A stretch of DNA of 45,723 nucleotides from an uncultured Porphyromonadaceae bacterium (GTDB taxonomy: Bacteria > Bacteroidota > Bacteroidia > Bacteroidales > Muribaculaceae), in NCBI GenBank assembly GCA_900544305.1, contig UQUV01000024.1:1-45723 (forward strand), written 5' to 3'. Below are positions 24,545-32,069 of the stretch, one piece after another. The notes beneath the pieces are model-generated. The model saw only the letters and a program-made list of their open reading frames with translations. It was not told the DNA's origin and ran no database searches. Made by a program: the position numbers and the translations under genes. Positions within the stretch are counted from its first letter, which is position 1. The number at the start of each line of letters is the position of its first letter.

Positions 24545-25984
24545 ATGCTAAAGAATCTATTTAGATTAGGCATCACTTGCAGTGTTGCCGTGGTTGCACT
24601 GACATCGTGCGAAAATCAAGATTTCACGAGCTACAACGTTGATGTAAAGCGTATTGATGTGATGACTATTTCTCCGGAAATGGCAAAAATTCGTGATTAT
24701 GTGCCTAAGTATGCAGTAATGGCACACCGTGGTTCTACTTTCTGGGCTCCGGAAGAAACTGAGTCTGCTTGGCGTTGGGCCCGTGAAATGGGTGTTGACT
24801 ACCTTGAGTCCGACTTGCAGTGTACAAAAGATGGCGTGATTCTTGCCAATCACGACGACAACTTGAAACGTACTACAAACATTGAAAACGTTTACGGCGA
24901 ATTGGTACCGGAAGGTCGTAAGGATTTCTATATGCGTCACGGTATGACTGAAGCTCAGGCTGAAGAACTTGTAAAGAAAGATAAAGCATCTTTCCGTCCG
25001 TACTATGCAATGTCTTATATGTATGAGGAATTGTTGGCTTTGGATGCAGGTACATGGTTCAATGAATCAAGCCTCGAACAAGCTCGTCCTGCTTTCAGCG
25101 AACAGAAACAATACATCTCTACTTTGGAAGACCAAATCCGCTATGCTGAAGGTAAGATGTTGAAACGTGATTCTAACGGCGAACGTGTTTGGAAGGTAGA
25201 AGGAACTTGGGATCCGAACAATGCACGCGACTGTTTGACTTACACATTTGAATATGTTGACGACCCACAAGATACAGGTAACCGTCCTGGCGTTTACATC
25301 GAATTCAAGGAATCATGGTTGAACCCGTCTGACTTCGAAAAACGCGTTTATGAAGAACTTGATCGTCTTGGCTGGAACATCATTACAAAACCTTGCAACG
25401 GTGTGCCTTCTTATAAGGACGGTAAGGTGAATGTTGGTAATTCTAATGGTAAGGTTATTCTCCAAACATTCTCTCTCGAAAGTCTTCGTCGCACAGCTGA
25501 TTACTTCAAAGGCCAGATTCCTATGTGCTTCTTGTTGTGGGAAGGTACAGCTGCAACTGACTTGAAATATGATGATCCTGTAGGTTATGCATCATTCGTT
25601 AACCTTGCTGTAGAACACAAGGCTCACATCATCGGCCCGTGTATTGCAGGTGCTCCTAACAATTATCCTGAAATGAATGCTCCTTGGCAGGCTTACCTGA
25701 TCAGAAAGTCTGGTTTGCTCAACCACCCGTATTCTTTTGACTCTTATGCTCAAATGGGTAAATATTTCGGTGAATACAACTGGGGTAATGATACTCAATT
25801 CGACGACTTGTTGAAGTTTGACATCTGGGGTAATCCACTCTCTAACTGTGTTTATGGTGACGGCGCATTTACTAACCGTTCAGAAATGACTTTGAAATAT
25901 TTCATCGAACATGGTTTGCGTGACGCTCAAGCTCCACAAACTGTACCTGATGCAGTAGAAACCCTTGAAAGACTTGGCTATTAA
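24545..25984 (+). CDS. glpQ: Glycerophosphodiester phosphodiesterase, lipoprotein
   Basis: Hydrolyses glycerophosphodiesters such as glycerophosphocholine to glycerol-3-phosphate and an alcohol. The 479-residue protein has a lipoprotein signal ending in LTSC, with the lipid-modified cysteine at C22, so it is anchored to a membrane facing the periplasm or the outside. The GDPD catalytic barrel shows AHRG (H61, R62), E70, the YLESDLQ metal-site acids (E88, D90) and the general acid/base ANHDD (H103). The family insertion between barrel strands follows. It precedes a porin gene by 48 bases, and with GlpT it makes a hydrolyse-then-import route. Confidence 0.93.
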   Translation: MLKNLFRLGITCSVAVVALTSCENQDFTSYNVDVKRIDVMTISPEMAKIRDYVPKYAVMAHRGSTFWAPEETESAWRWAREMGVDYLESDLQCTKDGVILANHDDNLKRTTNIENVYGELVPEGRKDFYMRHGMTEAQAEELVKKDKASFRPYYAMSYMYEELLALDAGTWFNESSLEQARPAFSEQKQYISTLEDQIRYAEGKMLKRDSNGERVWKVEGTWDPNNARDCLTYTFEYVDDPQDTGNRPGVYIEFKESWLNPSDFEKRVYEELDRLGWNIITKPCNGVPSYKDGKVNVGNSNGKVILQTFSLESLRRTADYFKGQIPMCFLLWEGTAATDLKYDDPVGYASFVNLAVEHKAHIIGPCIAGAPNNYPEMNAPWQAYLIRKSGLLNHPYSFDSYAQMGKYFGEYNWGNDTQFDDLLKFDIWGNPLSNCVYGDGAFTNRSEMTLKYFIEHGLRDAQAPQTVPDAVETLERLGY

Positions 25985-26032
25985 TCTATTCACAGAAATT
26001 TTTACTAATACTCAAAAAACGATAATTGCGAT

Positions 26033-27364
26033 ATGAAAAAATATATTTTAGTACCGGTATTGGCAGCTTTGTCTTTCTCAGGAATGGTTGCTCAGGATTT
26101 TGATACTGATCCGGTTGTTAACATTAAAAAAGACGACGTGAAATTTACAGTAGGAGCACGTATGATGGCCGATGTGGCTTACTATCATTCTGATTTTACT
26201 CCGGTGAAATCTGGTGCTGCCTTGACTGACGCACGTATCCGTACATCAATGGAATATAAGAACTGGTATTTTTATGCAGACTTTGACTTCTCAAAAGGCA
26301 AATTCGCACAAAAGAACTTGTTCTTGCAATATTCAATGGAAAAGGACAAAGGTACTCACGCATTCAAGGCCGGTTATTACAACAACCCGGCAACTATGGC
26401 CAACAACACAAGCCGTGGTAGCTTGCACTTCATTTCCCGTGCGGCTCCTGCCAATGCAATGTCTCCGGGTCGTGAACTTGGTTTGAGCTATATCTTCTAC
26501 AACAACCAGTTCTTGGCTAATCAGGGTGTGTTTGCTGAAAACATGTACAACGACCAGATTGCCGGATTCCAGGGTGTGACTTTCGGTGGCCGTTGGTTGT
26601 GGCGTCCTATCAATGACGAAAACAATACTTTGCACGTTGGTGTTAACTTCCGCTATGCTAACATCTGCACAGGTGAAGTTTACAACAACACATTGAAGAC
26701 AGAATACACTATCGGAACTTCTTTGGAAACATATGTTGATCCGACTAAGCAATTCGTTTCTGCAACAATGCCTTGGGCAAAGAATGTTTACGATTTGGGT
26801 GCTGAACTTCTTTACAAGAACGACAACTTCTTTATCCGCGGTGAATACATGTACAAGACTGTGACTAAAGAACGCGACGACCAGACTTTGTTCGAAGCTA
26901 ACCTTGGTTCTATCGACTCTTGGGGTACTCTCGAATCTTGGCAAAAAGGTAACCCTCTTGGAACAAACAAATTCCACGGCGGTTATGTAGAAGCTGGTTA
27001 TAAGATTTTCGGTAATCCTTACAAGTACAGCAACTCTGAAGGTCTTTTGAAGGGCTTCGACGGCAAGTCGCTTGAAGTTGTTGCTCGTTACAGCTACGTT
27101 GGCTTGAACGATATCGTAGAAGGTGAACGTTATGTTCCAGGTCGTGACCAATACTATCCTAACGGTGTGTTGGCTGACTACCCGGCTACTTCATTGAGCA
27201 TCGGTGGCGGTAACATGCACTCTGCAACAATCGGTGTGAACTACTCGTTCAACAAGTTCGCTCAACTGTTGGTAAGCTACACTTACAACAAGCTTGACCG
27301 CGACAAATATGTATACGACGAGAACTTCAACACAGTTCAAGCTCGCTTGATGTTCCAATTCTAA
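26033..27364 (+). CDS. OprO/OprP-like outer-membrane porin
   Basis: A 443-residue outer-membrane protein with a signal peptide cut near MVAQ (residue 21) and about 16 amphipathic strands. It ends in VQARLMFQF with a terminal phenylalanine. The layout resembles phosphate-selective porins: a first strand (FTVGARMMADVAYY) after the mature N-terminus, then RIRTSMEYKNWYFYADFDFS and SPGRELGLSYIF. OprP/OprO take up phosphate and pyrophosphate in Pseudomonas. As the last gene of the glp operon, this copy may let glycerophosphodiesters or glycerol-3-phosphate through the outer membrane; that substrate is inferred. A strong terminator follows. Confidence 0.85.
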   Translation: MKKYILVPVLAALSFSGMVAQDFDTDPVVNIKKDDVKFTVGARMMADVAYYHSDFTPVKSGAALTDARIRTSMEYKNWYFYADFDFSKGKFAQKNLFLQYSMEKDKGTHAFKAGYYNNPATMANNTSRGSLHFISRAAPANAMSPGRELGLSYIFYNNQFLANQGVFAENMYNDQIAGFQGVTFGGRWLWRPINDENNTLHVGVNFRYANICTGEVYNNTLKTEYTIGTSLETYVDPTKQFVSATMPWAKNVYDLGAELLYKNDNFFIRGEYMYKTVTKERDDQTLFEANLGSIDSWGTLESWQKGNPLGTNKFHGGYVEAGYKIFGNPYKYSNSEGLLKGFDGKSLEVVARYSYVGLNDIVEGERYVPGRDQYYPNGVLADYPATSLSIGGGNMHSATIGVNYSFNKFAQLLVSYTYNKLDRDKYVYDENFNTVQARLMFQF

Positions 27365-27431
27365 GAAATGGGCTTATATAAATATATTCTTGGTTACTAT
27401 GACTCGATGAAATAGAGTCGATTGTTAGACA

Positions 27432-27468
27432 AACCCCCAACGTAGTGATACGCTGGGGGTTGCTTTTT
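27432..27468 (+). terminator. Terminator of the glp operon
   Basis: AACCCCCAACGTA (27432-27444) pairs with TACGCTGGGGGTT (27449-27461), 13 positions with a single mismatch and a GTGA tetraloop. GCTTTTTCC follows. A smaller GACTC/GAGTC hairpin (27401-27419) precedes it. Confidence 0.92.
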
Positions 27469-27510
27469 CCATAAATTAAAAGTCTTGAGATAAAAATAAT
27501 GGCGAATGGT

Positions 27511-27540
27511 TTTGTAATTAAAAAATTATGAGTAAATTTG
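27511..27540 (+). promoter_or_regulatory. rpmE2 promoter
   Basis: TTTG (27511-27514) lies 18 bases before TAAATTTG (27533-27540), an exact -7 match. The predicted start near 27546 leaves about 60 bases of leader and excludes the in-frame ATG at 27528 as a start. Confidence 0.7.
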
Positions 27541-27605
27541 CACGCCATTACGAATGTCACGCTACCAACGTGATAAAGAAATTTGTAAACATAAAAGATA
27601 TAGCA

Positions 27606-27860
27606 ATGAAAAAAGACATTCATCCTTCAAACTATCGCGAGGTTGTTTTCAAAGATATGTCGAATGGTGAAACTTTCATCACTCGTTCAACTGTCGCTGC
27701 TAAAGAAACAATCGAACTTGACGGTGTAACTTACCCGCTCGTAAAACTTGAAATCACCAGCTCATCTCACCCGTTCTTCACAGGTAAGCAGAAATTGGTT
27801 GACACTGCCGGACGTGTAGATAAGTTCATGAGCCGTTACGGTAATCGTCTTAAGAAATAA
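27606..27860 (+). CDS. rpmE2: Large ribosomal subunit protein bL31 type B
   Basis: Ribosomal protein L31, 84 residues from the ATG at 27606 (MKKDIHPSNYREVVFKD). It has no cysteine, so it is the zinc-independent C- form, and it carries the longer type B central loop ending in SSHPFFTGKQKLVDTAGRVDKF. An upstream in-frame ATG (27528) lies in the promoter and adds 26 residues foreign to the family. It sits on the 50S subunit and bridges to the 30S head. In bacteria with two L31 forms the C- copy is often zinc-regulated, but no Zur-like site was seen here. Terminator at 27904-27937. Confidence 0.96.
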   Translation: MKKDIHPSNYREVVFKDMSNGETFITRSTVAAKETIELDGVTYPLVKLEITSSSHPFFTGKQKLVDTAGRVDKFMSRYGNRLKK

Positions 27861-27903
27861 TATTTCGCGAGAAATAACTAAAAACTCTTCAAAACAAAAT
27901 ATC

Positions 27904-27937
27904 GAGGGACAATCTGAACGATTGTCCCTCTTCTTTT
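27904..27937 (+). terminator. Terminator of rpmE2
   Basis: GAGGGACAATC (27904-27914) and GATTGTCCCTC (27920-27930) are perfect 11-base arms around TGAAC, followed by TTCTTTT. Confidence 0.93.
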
Positions 27938-27950
27938 AAGCATGTATATT

Positions 27951-28871
27951 ATGGAAAGAGCAAAAGGTCATTTGGCTCTTGCCGGAGCCAATTCGATGTG
28001 GGGATTGATGTCGCCCATCGCGAAGATGGTCATGCTTGGAGGAATCATCACTCCGTTTGTCATGACCGATTTGCGTGTTTTTGGAGCAATGTTGCTGTTT
28101 TGGCTGGCTTCGCTGTTTTTCCCTTATGAGAGGGTGCCGTTTCGCGACTTGCTGAAAATGTTTGCCGCTTCGATGCTTGCCATTGTGTTCAATCAAGGCA
28201 GCTTTATTTTAGGTGTCGGGTTGACCTCTCCGGTCAATGCCTCTATCATCACGACCAGCATGCCGCTGATTACGATGATAATTTCTGCCATATACCTTAA
28301 AGAACCAATCACCGGGTTGAAGGTGGGCGGTATCGCAGCAGGTGCCTCGGGCGCGTTGCTGCTTGTCATGTCCGGTTCGGGAACGGGTAGTGCAGCGGGT
28401 GATATCCGCGGCGATTTGCTCGTTTTGCTCGCACAATGCAGTTACGCTCTCTATATGGTGCTTTTCAAGAATTTTATAGCGCACTATAGCGTTGTGACCT
28501 TGATGAAATGGATGTTTACTTTTGCTTCGCTGGTGCTTCTCCCGTTCACCTATGACAATCTTGTTGCCACACAGTGGCTGGAATTACCGTGGAGCGATAT
28601 TGCAGGCTGTGCCTTTGTGGTGGTTGGCGGTACATTTATTAGTTACCTGCTGATGCTTGTCGGGCTGCGACGTTTGCGGCCTACAGTAGCCGGAATGTAT
28701 AATTACGTTCAGCCTATTGTTGCAACCATATTCGCAGTTCTTTGGGGATTGGATACTTTTACTTGGCAAAAGACAGTTTCCGTAGTGCTGATTTTCTTTG
28801 GCGTTTATCTTGTGACGAAAAGTAAGAGCCGTGCTGATATGGAAGCCGAGAAGGTTGCACGGAAAGAATAA
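27951..28871 (+). CDS. EamA/DMT-family transporter
   Basis: Inner-membrane drug/metabolite transporter, about 306 residues with ten predicted helices in two EamA repeats. The first begins at GANSMWGLMSPIAK, and the second, after about residue 150, includes LLVLLAQCSYALYMVLFKNF. The C-terminal GVYLVTKSKSR is typical of the family. The substrate is unknown. Two ATGs are possible: 27942 (MYIMERAK) or 27951 (MERAK). Both lie within 15 bases of the rpmE2 terminator, and no promoter is visible, so expression may depend on read-through. A terminator follows at 28898-28936. Confidence 0.88.
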   Translation: MERAKGHLALAGANSMWGLMSPIAKMVMLGGIITPFVMTDLRVFGAMLLFWLASLFFPYERVPFRDLLKMFAASMLAIVFNQGSFILGVGLTSPVNASIITTSMPLITMIISAIYLKEPITGLKVGGIAAGASGALLLVMSGSGTGSAAGDIRGDLLVLLAQCSYALYMVLFKNFIAHYSVVTLMKWMFTFASLVLLPFTYDNLVATQWLELPWSDIAGCAFVVVGGTFISYLLMLVGLRRLRPTVAGMYNYVQPIVATIFAVLWGLDTFTWQKTVSVVLIFFGVYLVTKSKSRADMEAEKVARKE

Positions 28872-28897
28872 TAGCAGGCAGATTTAATAGAATATGT

Positions 28898-28936
28898 AAG
28901 GTCGGTTTTCCAAGAGGAAATCCGGCCTTATTTTTT
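28898..28936 (+). terminator. Terminator of the EamA transporter gene
   Basis: AAGGTCGG (28898-28905) pairs with CCGGCCTT (28922-28929). Inside it TTTCC pairs with GGAAA around AAGA, and ATTTTTTG follows. Confidence 0.87.
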
Positions 28937-28970
28937 GATGAACGGCTTTTGTGTGACTTTTGAATGGACT

Positions 28971-29187
28971 GTTTAACCCAAAACGGTCATTAGACCGCCA
29001 AAGAAGGTTAGGCTGTCGACAGTGAGCTTTAGTTGGCTCTTTAGTCGCTTTCCGCACTGCTGCCGGCATCTTGCTTCCTGCTTTTTCTCGATGTAGCCCG
29101 CTACATCTTCGACAAAGACAGAAATCAATCTGCCTGACAGCAGCACGAAATCCACCATAAAGTCTAATGACCGATTTGGGTTTAAAC
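28971..29187. mobile_element. Inverted-repeat element, MITE-like or degenerate, with a small reading frame
   Basis: Terminal inverted repeats of about 25 bases (28971-28995 and 29162-29187) differ by one insertion and one substitution; both contain CGGTCATTAGAC. Further symmetry is nested inside: CTGCTG/CAGCAG with GGCA/TGCC near 29059-29070 and 29142-29154, and a GATGTAGC-CC-GCTACATC palindrome at 29090-29107. The whole 217 bases could thus fold as one long imperfect hairpin. A 75-codon minus-strand frame (29200-28973, begins MTNSSLNPNRS) spans it and has no recognised domain. No transposase or clear target-site duplication was found. No other structure is obvious in 29188-29286 apart from AATTGG/CCAATT (29191-29213). 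Confidence 0.5.
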
Positions 29188-29286
29188 TCGAATTGGTCAT
29201 TTAATTGCCAATTACGTGTGTAGCTGTTTGATGGCCTGCTAAGAGATTGGGGTTATCTGACAACTGTCTAATGTTTAGGAGTGGGG

Positions 29287-29331
29287 TAAAAAGGAAGCCT
29301 GACAATTAGACGAAATCTAATTATCAGGCTT
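29287..29331 (-). terminator. Terminator of the tRNA-Arg gene
   Basis: AAGCCTGACAATTAGA (29295-29310) pairs with TCTAATTATCAGGCTT (29316-29331), 16 positions with one mismatch and a CGAAA loop. On the minus strand CC and five T follow (29292-29288). Confidence 0.75.
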
Positions 29332-29350
29332 TTGACCCTTCCTCCTTAAT

Positions 29351-29427
29351 TGGTGATCCAGGCGGGATTCGAACCCACGACCCACAGCTTAGAAGGCTGT
29401 TGCTCTATCCAGCTGAGCTACTGGACC
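29351..29427 (-). tRNA. tRNA-Arg (anticodon UCU), CCA encoded
   Basis: The minus strand folds as a standard tRNA. The acceptor GGTCCAG pairs with CTGGATC (one G-U pair), with discriminator A and an encoded CCA (29353-29351). It has a D-arm GCTC...GAGC, an anticodon stem ACAGC/GCTGT with loop CTTCTAA, and a T-arm GTGGG/CCCGC with loop TTCGAAT. The anticodon TCT (29393-29391) reads AGA/AGG arginine codons. A consensus promoter lies at 29460-29490 and a hairpin terminator at 29287-29331. Confidence 0.97.
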
Positions 29428-29459
29428 CCGTTTTTAACATTTTCCTCCAAAAAGTGAGG

Positions 29460-29490
29460 CAAAGGTAATATGAATTTTTAAAATCTGCAA
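29460..29490 (-). promoter_or_regulatory. tRNA-Arg promoter
   Basis: Minus strand TTG (29490-29488), 20 bases, then TACCTTTG (29467-29460). The predicted start is near 29453, about 26 bases before the mature tRNA. An 11-base inverted repeat, CTCCAAAAAGT (29445-29455) and ACTTTTTGGAG (29490-29500), encloses the whole promoter. Confidence 0.75.
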
Positions 29491-29506
29491 CTTTTTGGAG
29501 CAAAAA

Positions 29507-30391
29507 CTATAGTTCATTAAGAACTTTTCGGATTTTCTCGTATGTCGTGATGCGTGTAGGAACGAGTGGAAGACGAAGTTCGTTTTCAATCATGCCTTTT
29601 GCATTGAGCAGACATTTCACGCCGGCCGGATTTCCGTCGACGAAAAGCAGGCTGAACAGTTCTGTGAATTTGTGGTGGATTTGCAGAGCTTGGTCGTATT
29701 GTCCGTGCAATGCCAGACGCACCATGCGGCTGAATTCTTTTGGGAAGGCGTTGCCGATAACGGAAATGACACCCACTGCCCCTAAAGTGATGAGAGGGAA
29801 TGTGATGCCGTCGTCGCCGGAAATAACCATGAAGTCGGTCGGCTTGTTTTTAATGATGTCGTCCATTTGGGTGATATTGCCGGACGCTTCCTTGATTCCG
29901 ATAATGTTTTCGAAATCGCGGGCAAGGCGCAATGTCGTTTCTGCCGTCATGTTTACGCCTGTACGTCCCGGCACATTGTAGAGTATCACCGGTATCGGCG
30001 ATGCTTCGGCAATGGCTTTATAGTGCTGGTAGATGCCTTCCTGCGACGGTTTGTTGTAGTAGGGTACAACAGATAGAATGGCATTGAATGCCGAAAGGTC
30101 GTTTTCTTTGAGATAGTCGGTCAGGGCTTTGGTGTTGTTGCCTCCGACGCCGAGTACGAGCGGCACTCTGCGGTTGACGCGTTCAATCACAAATTCCTTT
30201 ACCGCCTTTTTCTCGTCTTCGGTAAGTGTAGTCGTTTCCGCTGTTGTGCCGAGCACAACGATATAATCGGCCTTATTTTGTATGATGTATTCCAATAGTC
30301 GGGCCAATGCAGGAAAATCGACGGATTTGTCCTGCTTGAAAGGAGTAATCAGGGCAACTCCCATTCCCTTTAGATTCATATGACGTGCCAT
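29507..30391 (-). CDS. dapA: 4-hydroxy-tetrahydrodipicolinate synthase
   Basis: Condenses pyruvate with aspartate semialdehyde, the first step specific to diaminopimelate and lysine. The 294-residue aldolase-type barrel has the substrate-site GTTAETTTL (from G48), Y138 in LYNVPGRTG and the Schiff-base lysine K167 in IIGIKEASGN, equivalent to E. coli Y133 and K161. A second ATG four codons in (30379) is an alternative start. It is divergent from trxA, and its 3' end faces the tRNA promoter with no classic terminator between. Lysine genes lysA and lysC lie 0.5-3 kb away but not in the same transcript. Confidence 0.97.
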   Translation of the reverse strand: MARHMNLKGMGVALITPFKQDKSVDFPALARLLEYIIQNKADYIVVLGTTAETTTLTEDEKKAVKEFVIERVNRRVPLVLGVGGNNTKALTDYLKENDLSAFNAILSVVPYYNKPSQEGIYQHYKAIAEASPIPVILYNVPGRTGVNMTAETTLRLARDFENIIGIKEASGNITQMDDIIKNKPTDFMVISGDDGITFPLITLGAVGVISVIGNAFPKEFSRMVRLALHGQYDQALQIHHKFTELFSLLFVDGNPAGVKCLLNAKGMIENELRLPLVPTRITTYEKIRKVLNEL

Positions 30392-30523
30392 AGTCCAATT
30401 GATTTATTCAATGGTTACTGTGTTCAGTTTTATTCAAGTGCCGGCTTTGGCTTCAGTGAACATTCCGAGGCTCTGTGCCGTTATATTCATAAAAATGAAT
30501 AAATCACTTAATTGTTACAAGTT

Positions 30524-30829
30524 ATGTCAGAAAATTTTAAAGAAGCCATCGCTTCCAATGTTCCGACTTTGGTTGATTTCTACACTACCTGGTGCGGACC
30601 TTGCCAGCAAATGCATCCTATTTTGGAAGAGTTGAAGTCGAAGATAGGCAACAAGGCAAGAATCCTTAAGATTAATGTTGAGCAGAACATGCGTGTGGCT
30701 GCTGAATATCAGATACGCAATGTGCCAACTCTGATGATTTTCAAGAACGGACAGCCGGTTTGGCGGCAGGTTGGCGTACAATCGGTTTCGACACTTGAGT
30801 CAGCAATCGATGCGGCCGTCAATTCTTAA
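30524..30829 (+). CDS. trxA: Thioredoxin
   Basis: Small cytoplasmic dithiol oxidoreductase, 101 residues from the ATG at 30524 (MSENFKEAIASNV). The active site WCGPC lies at about residues 23-27, and the conserved cis-proline in NVPTLMIFKNG follows near residue 66. An in-frame TTG at 30512 would add four residues and is unlikely. It has a normal length for thioredoxin and no signal peptide. It faces lysA tail to tail across a strong shared hairpin. Confidence 0.95.
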   Translation: MSENFKEAIASNVPTLVDFYTTWCGPCQQMHPILEELKSKIGNKARILKINVEQNMRVAAEYQIRNVPTLMIFKNGQPVWRQVGVQSVSTLESAIDAAVNS

Positions 30830-30852
30830 AACTGGATTTTTAAGGAGTATGG

Positions 30853-30902
30853 AATTTTCCGGCATATTCTGCTGTAGGCGGATATGCCGGAAAATTTTAT
30901 TT
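30853..30902 (+). terminator. Terminator between trxA and lysA
   Basis: AATTTTCCGGCATAT (30853-30867) and ATATGCCGGAAAATT (30882-30896) are perfect 15-base arms, followed by TTTATTTTG on the plus strand. The hairpin abuts the lysA stop codon. On the minus strand it lacks a T-run, so termination of lysA there is less sure. Confidence 0.88.
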
Positions 30903-32057
30903 TGTCAGCTGTTCGGAAAAGTAGCTTTTTGGCAAGCTTCTTCCGTTGTAAGTGGATGCCATCACCTCTCCATAGGCTCCTGCAGAACGTAGGGCGAGAA
31001 TGTCGCCACGTGATGTGAGCGGCAGTCGTTCGTCAGAGCCGAACTTGTCCGACGACTCACAGATAGGACCGACTACATCGTAAACATCGTCGATAGCCGA
31101 CTGTGATGTCAGGTTCTCGATTTTGTGGTGAGCCTGATAAAGGGCGGGGCGTATCAAGTCGGTCATTCCTGCATCAACGATGACAAATTTCTTTTCACGG
31201 CCTTCTTTGACATACAGAACACGTGTAATAAGCGAGCCGCATTGTCCGACGATGGAACGTCCCGGTTCGAAATGCAGTTCTTGTCCGGCTTTCAATTCCA
31301 AATTGTCGTGGAAAGTTTTGAAATAGCCGTCGAAGTCCGGAATCGGTTCGCCGTCAGGGTCATCATAATTGATGCCCAATCCTCCGCCCACATCAATGAG
31401 GGTGATGTCTGCACCGAGTTCTTCAATGCGTTCGAGCAGTTCCTTGATGCGTTTGCACAGTTCGACAAACGGTTCGTGGTATAGAATCTGCGAGCCGATA
31501 TGAAAATGTACGCCGCAGAGGTCGATGTTCTTCATCTCCAACGCCTTTTCCACAAAGCTGTCAAGGTCGTCCATGCTGATGCCGAATTTGTTTTCTTTCA
31601 GTCCGGTCGTGATATAGTGGTGGGTATGCGCGTCGATGTTCGGATTGATGCGCATGGCAACGTGTGCCATGCAGTTTTTACGGGCAGCTATTTCGTTGAT
31701 GTTTTCCAGCTCAGGAAGCGATTCGACATTAAAGCAACGGATGTTGGAATCCAATGCAAATTCGATTTCCTTGTCCGTTTTTCCAACACCGGCATACATG
31801 ATTTTGTTGCCGTCGAATCCGGCTTCCAAGGCATGCTTTATTTCGCCACCGCTGACACAGTCAACACCGAAGCCGTATTTTGTCACTTCCGCCAAAATGC
31901 CCGGATTTGTATTTGCCTTAATGGCATAATGGATATGGTAGCCATAGGCATCGGCCGATTTTTTTACCGTTTCAAGTGTACGTTTCAAAAGGGCTGAATC
32001 GTAATAGTAGAACGGTGTTTCTATATTCTTGAAAAGTTCAACAGGAAAATTCGTCAT
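30897..32057 (-). CDS. lysA: Diaminopimelate decarboxylase
   Basis: PLP-dependent enzyme that decarboxylates meso-diaminopimelate to lysine, 386 residues from the ATG at 32057. The PLP lysine is K47 in HYAIKANTNPG, and the phosphate-binding loop is seen in DVGGGLGINYDD. The C-terminal CESSDKFGSDERLP and AGAYGEVMASTYNGR carry the active-site cysteine and tyrosine of the family. A TTG two codons upstream (32063) is also in frame but unlikely. It starts 12 bases after lysC, so lysC-lysA form an operon joining the first and last enzymes of the lysine route. Confidence 0.97.
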   Translation of the reverse strand: MTNFPVELFKNIETPFYYYDSALLKRTLETVKKSADAYGYHIHYAIKANTNPGILAEVTKYGFGVDCVSGGEIKHALEAGFDGNKIMYAGVGKTDKEIEFALDSNIRCFNVESLPELENINEIAARKNCMAHVAMRINPNIDAHTHHYITTGLKENKFGISMDDLDSFVEKALEMKNIDLCGVHFHIGSQILYHEPFVELCKRIKELLERIEELGADITLIDVGGGLGINYDDPDGEPIPDFDGYFKTFHDNLELKAGQELHFEPGRSIVGQCGSLITRVLYVKEGREKKFVIVDAGMTDLIRPALYQAHHKIENLTSQSAIDDVYDVVGPICESSDKFGSDERLPLTSRGDILALRSAGAYGEVMASTYNGRSLPKSYFSEQLTK

Positions 32058-32069
32058 ACGCAAATCGGA

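Noticed and set aside
27528..27605. Longer N-terminus for rpmE2 from ATG 27528
   Set aside because: It overlaps the promoter at 27511-27540 and adds 26 residues foreign to L31.
28937..29350. Known small RNA (6S, RNase P, tmRNA, SRP RNA) in the gene-free stretch
   Set aside because: None of the conserved cores of these RNAs could be recognised; the inverted-repeat element explains the structure better.
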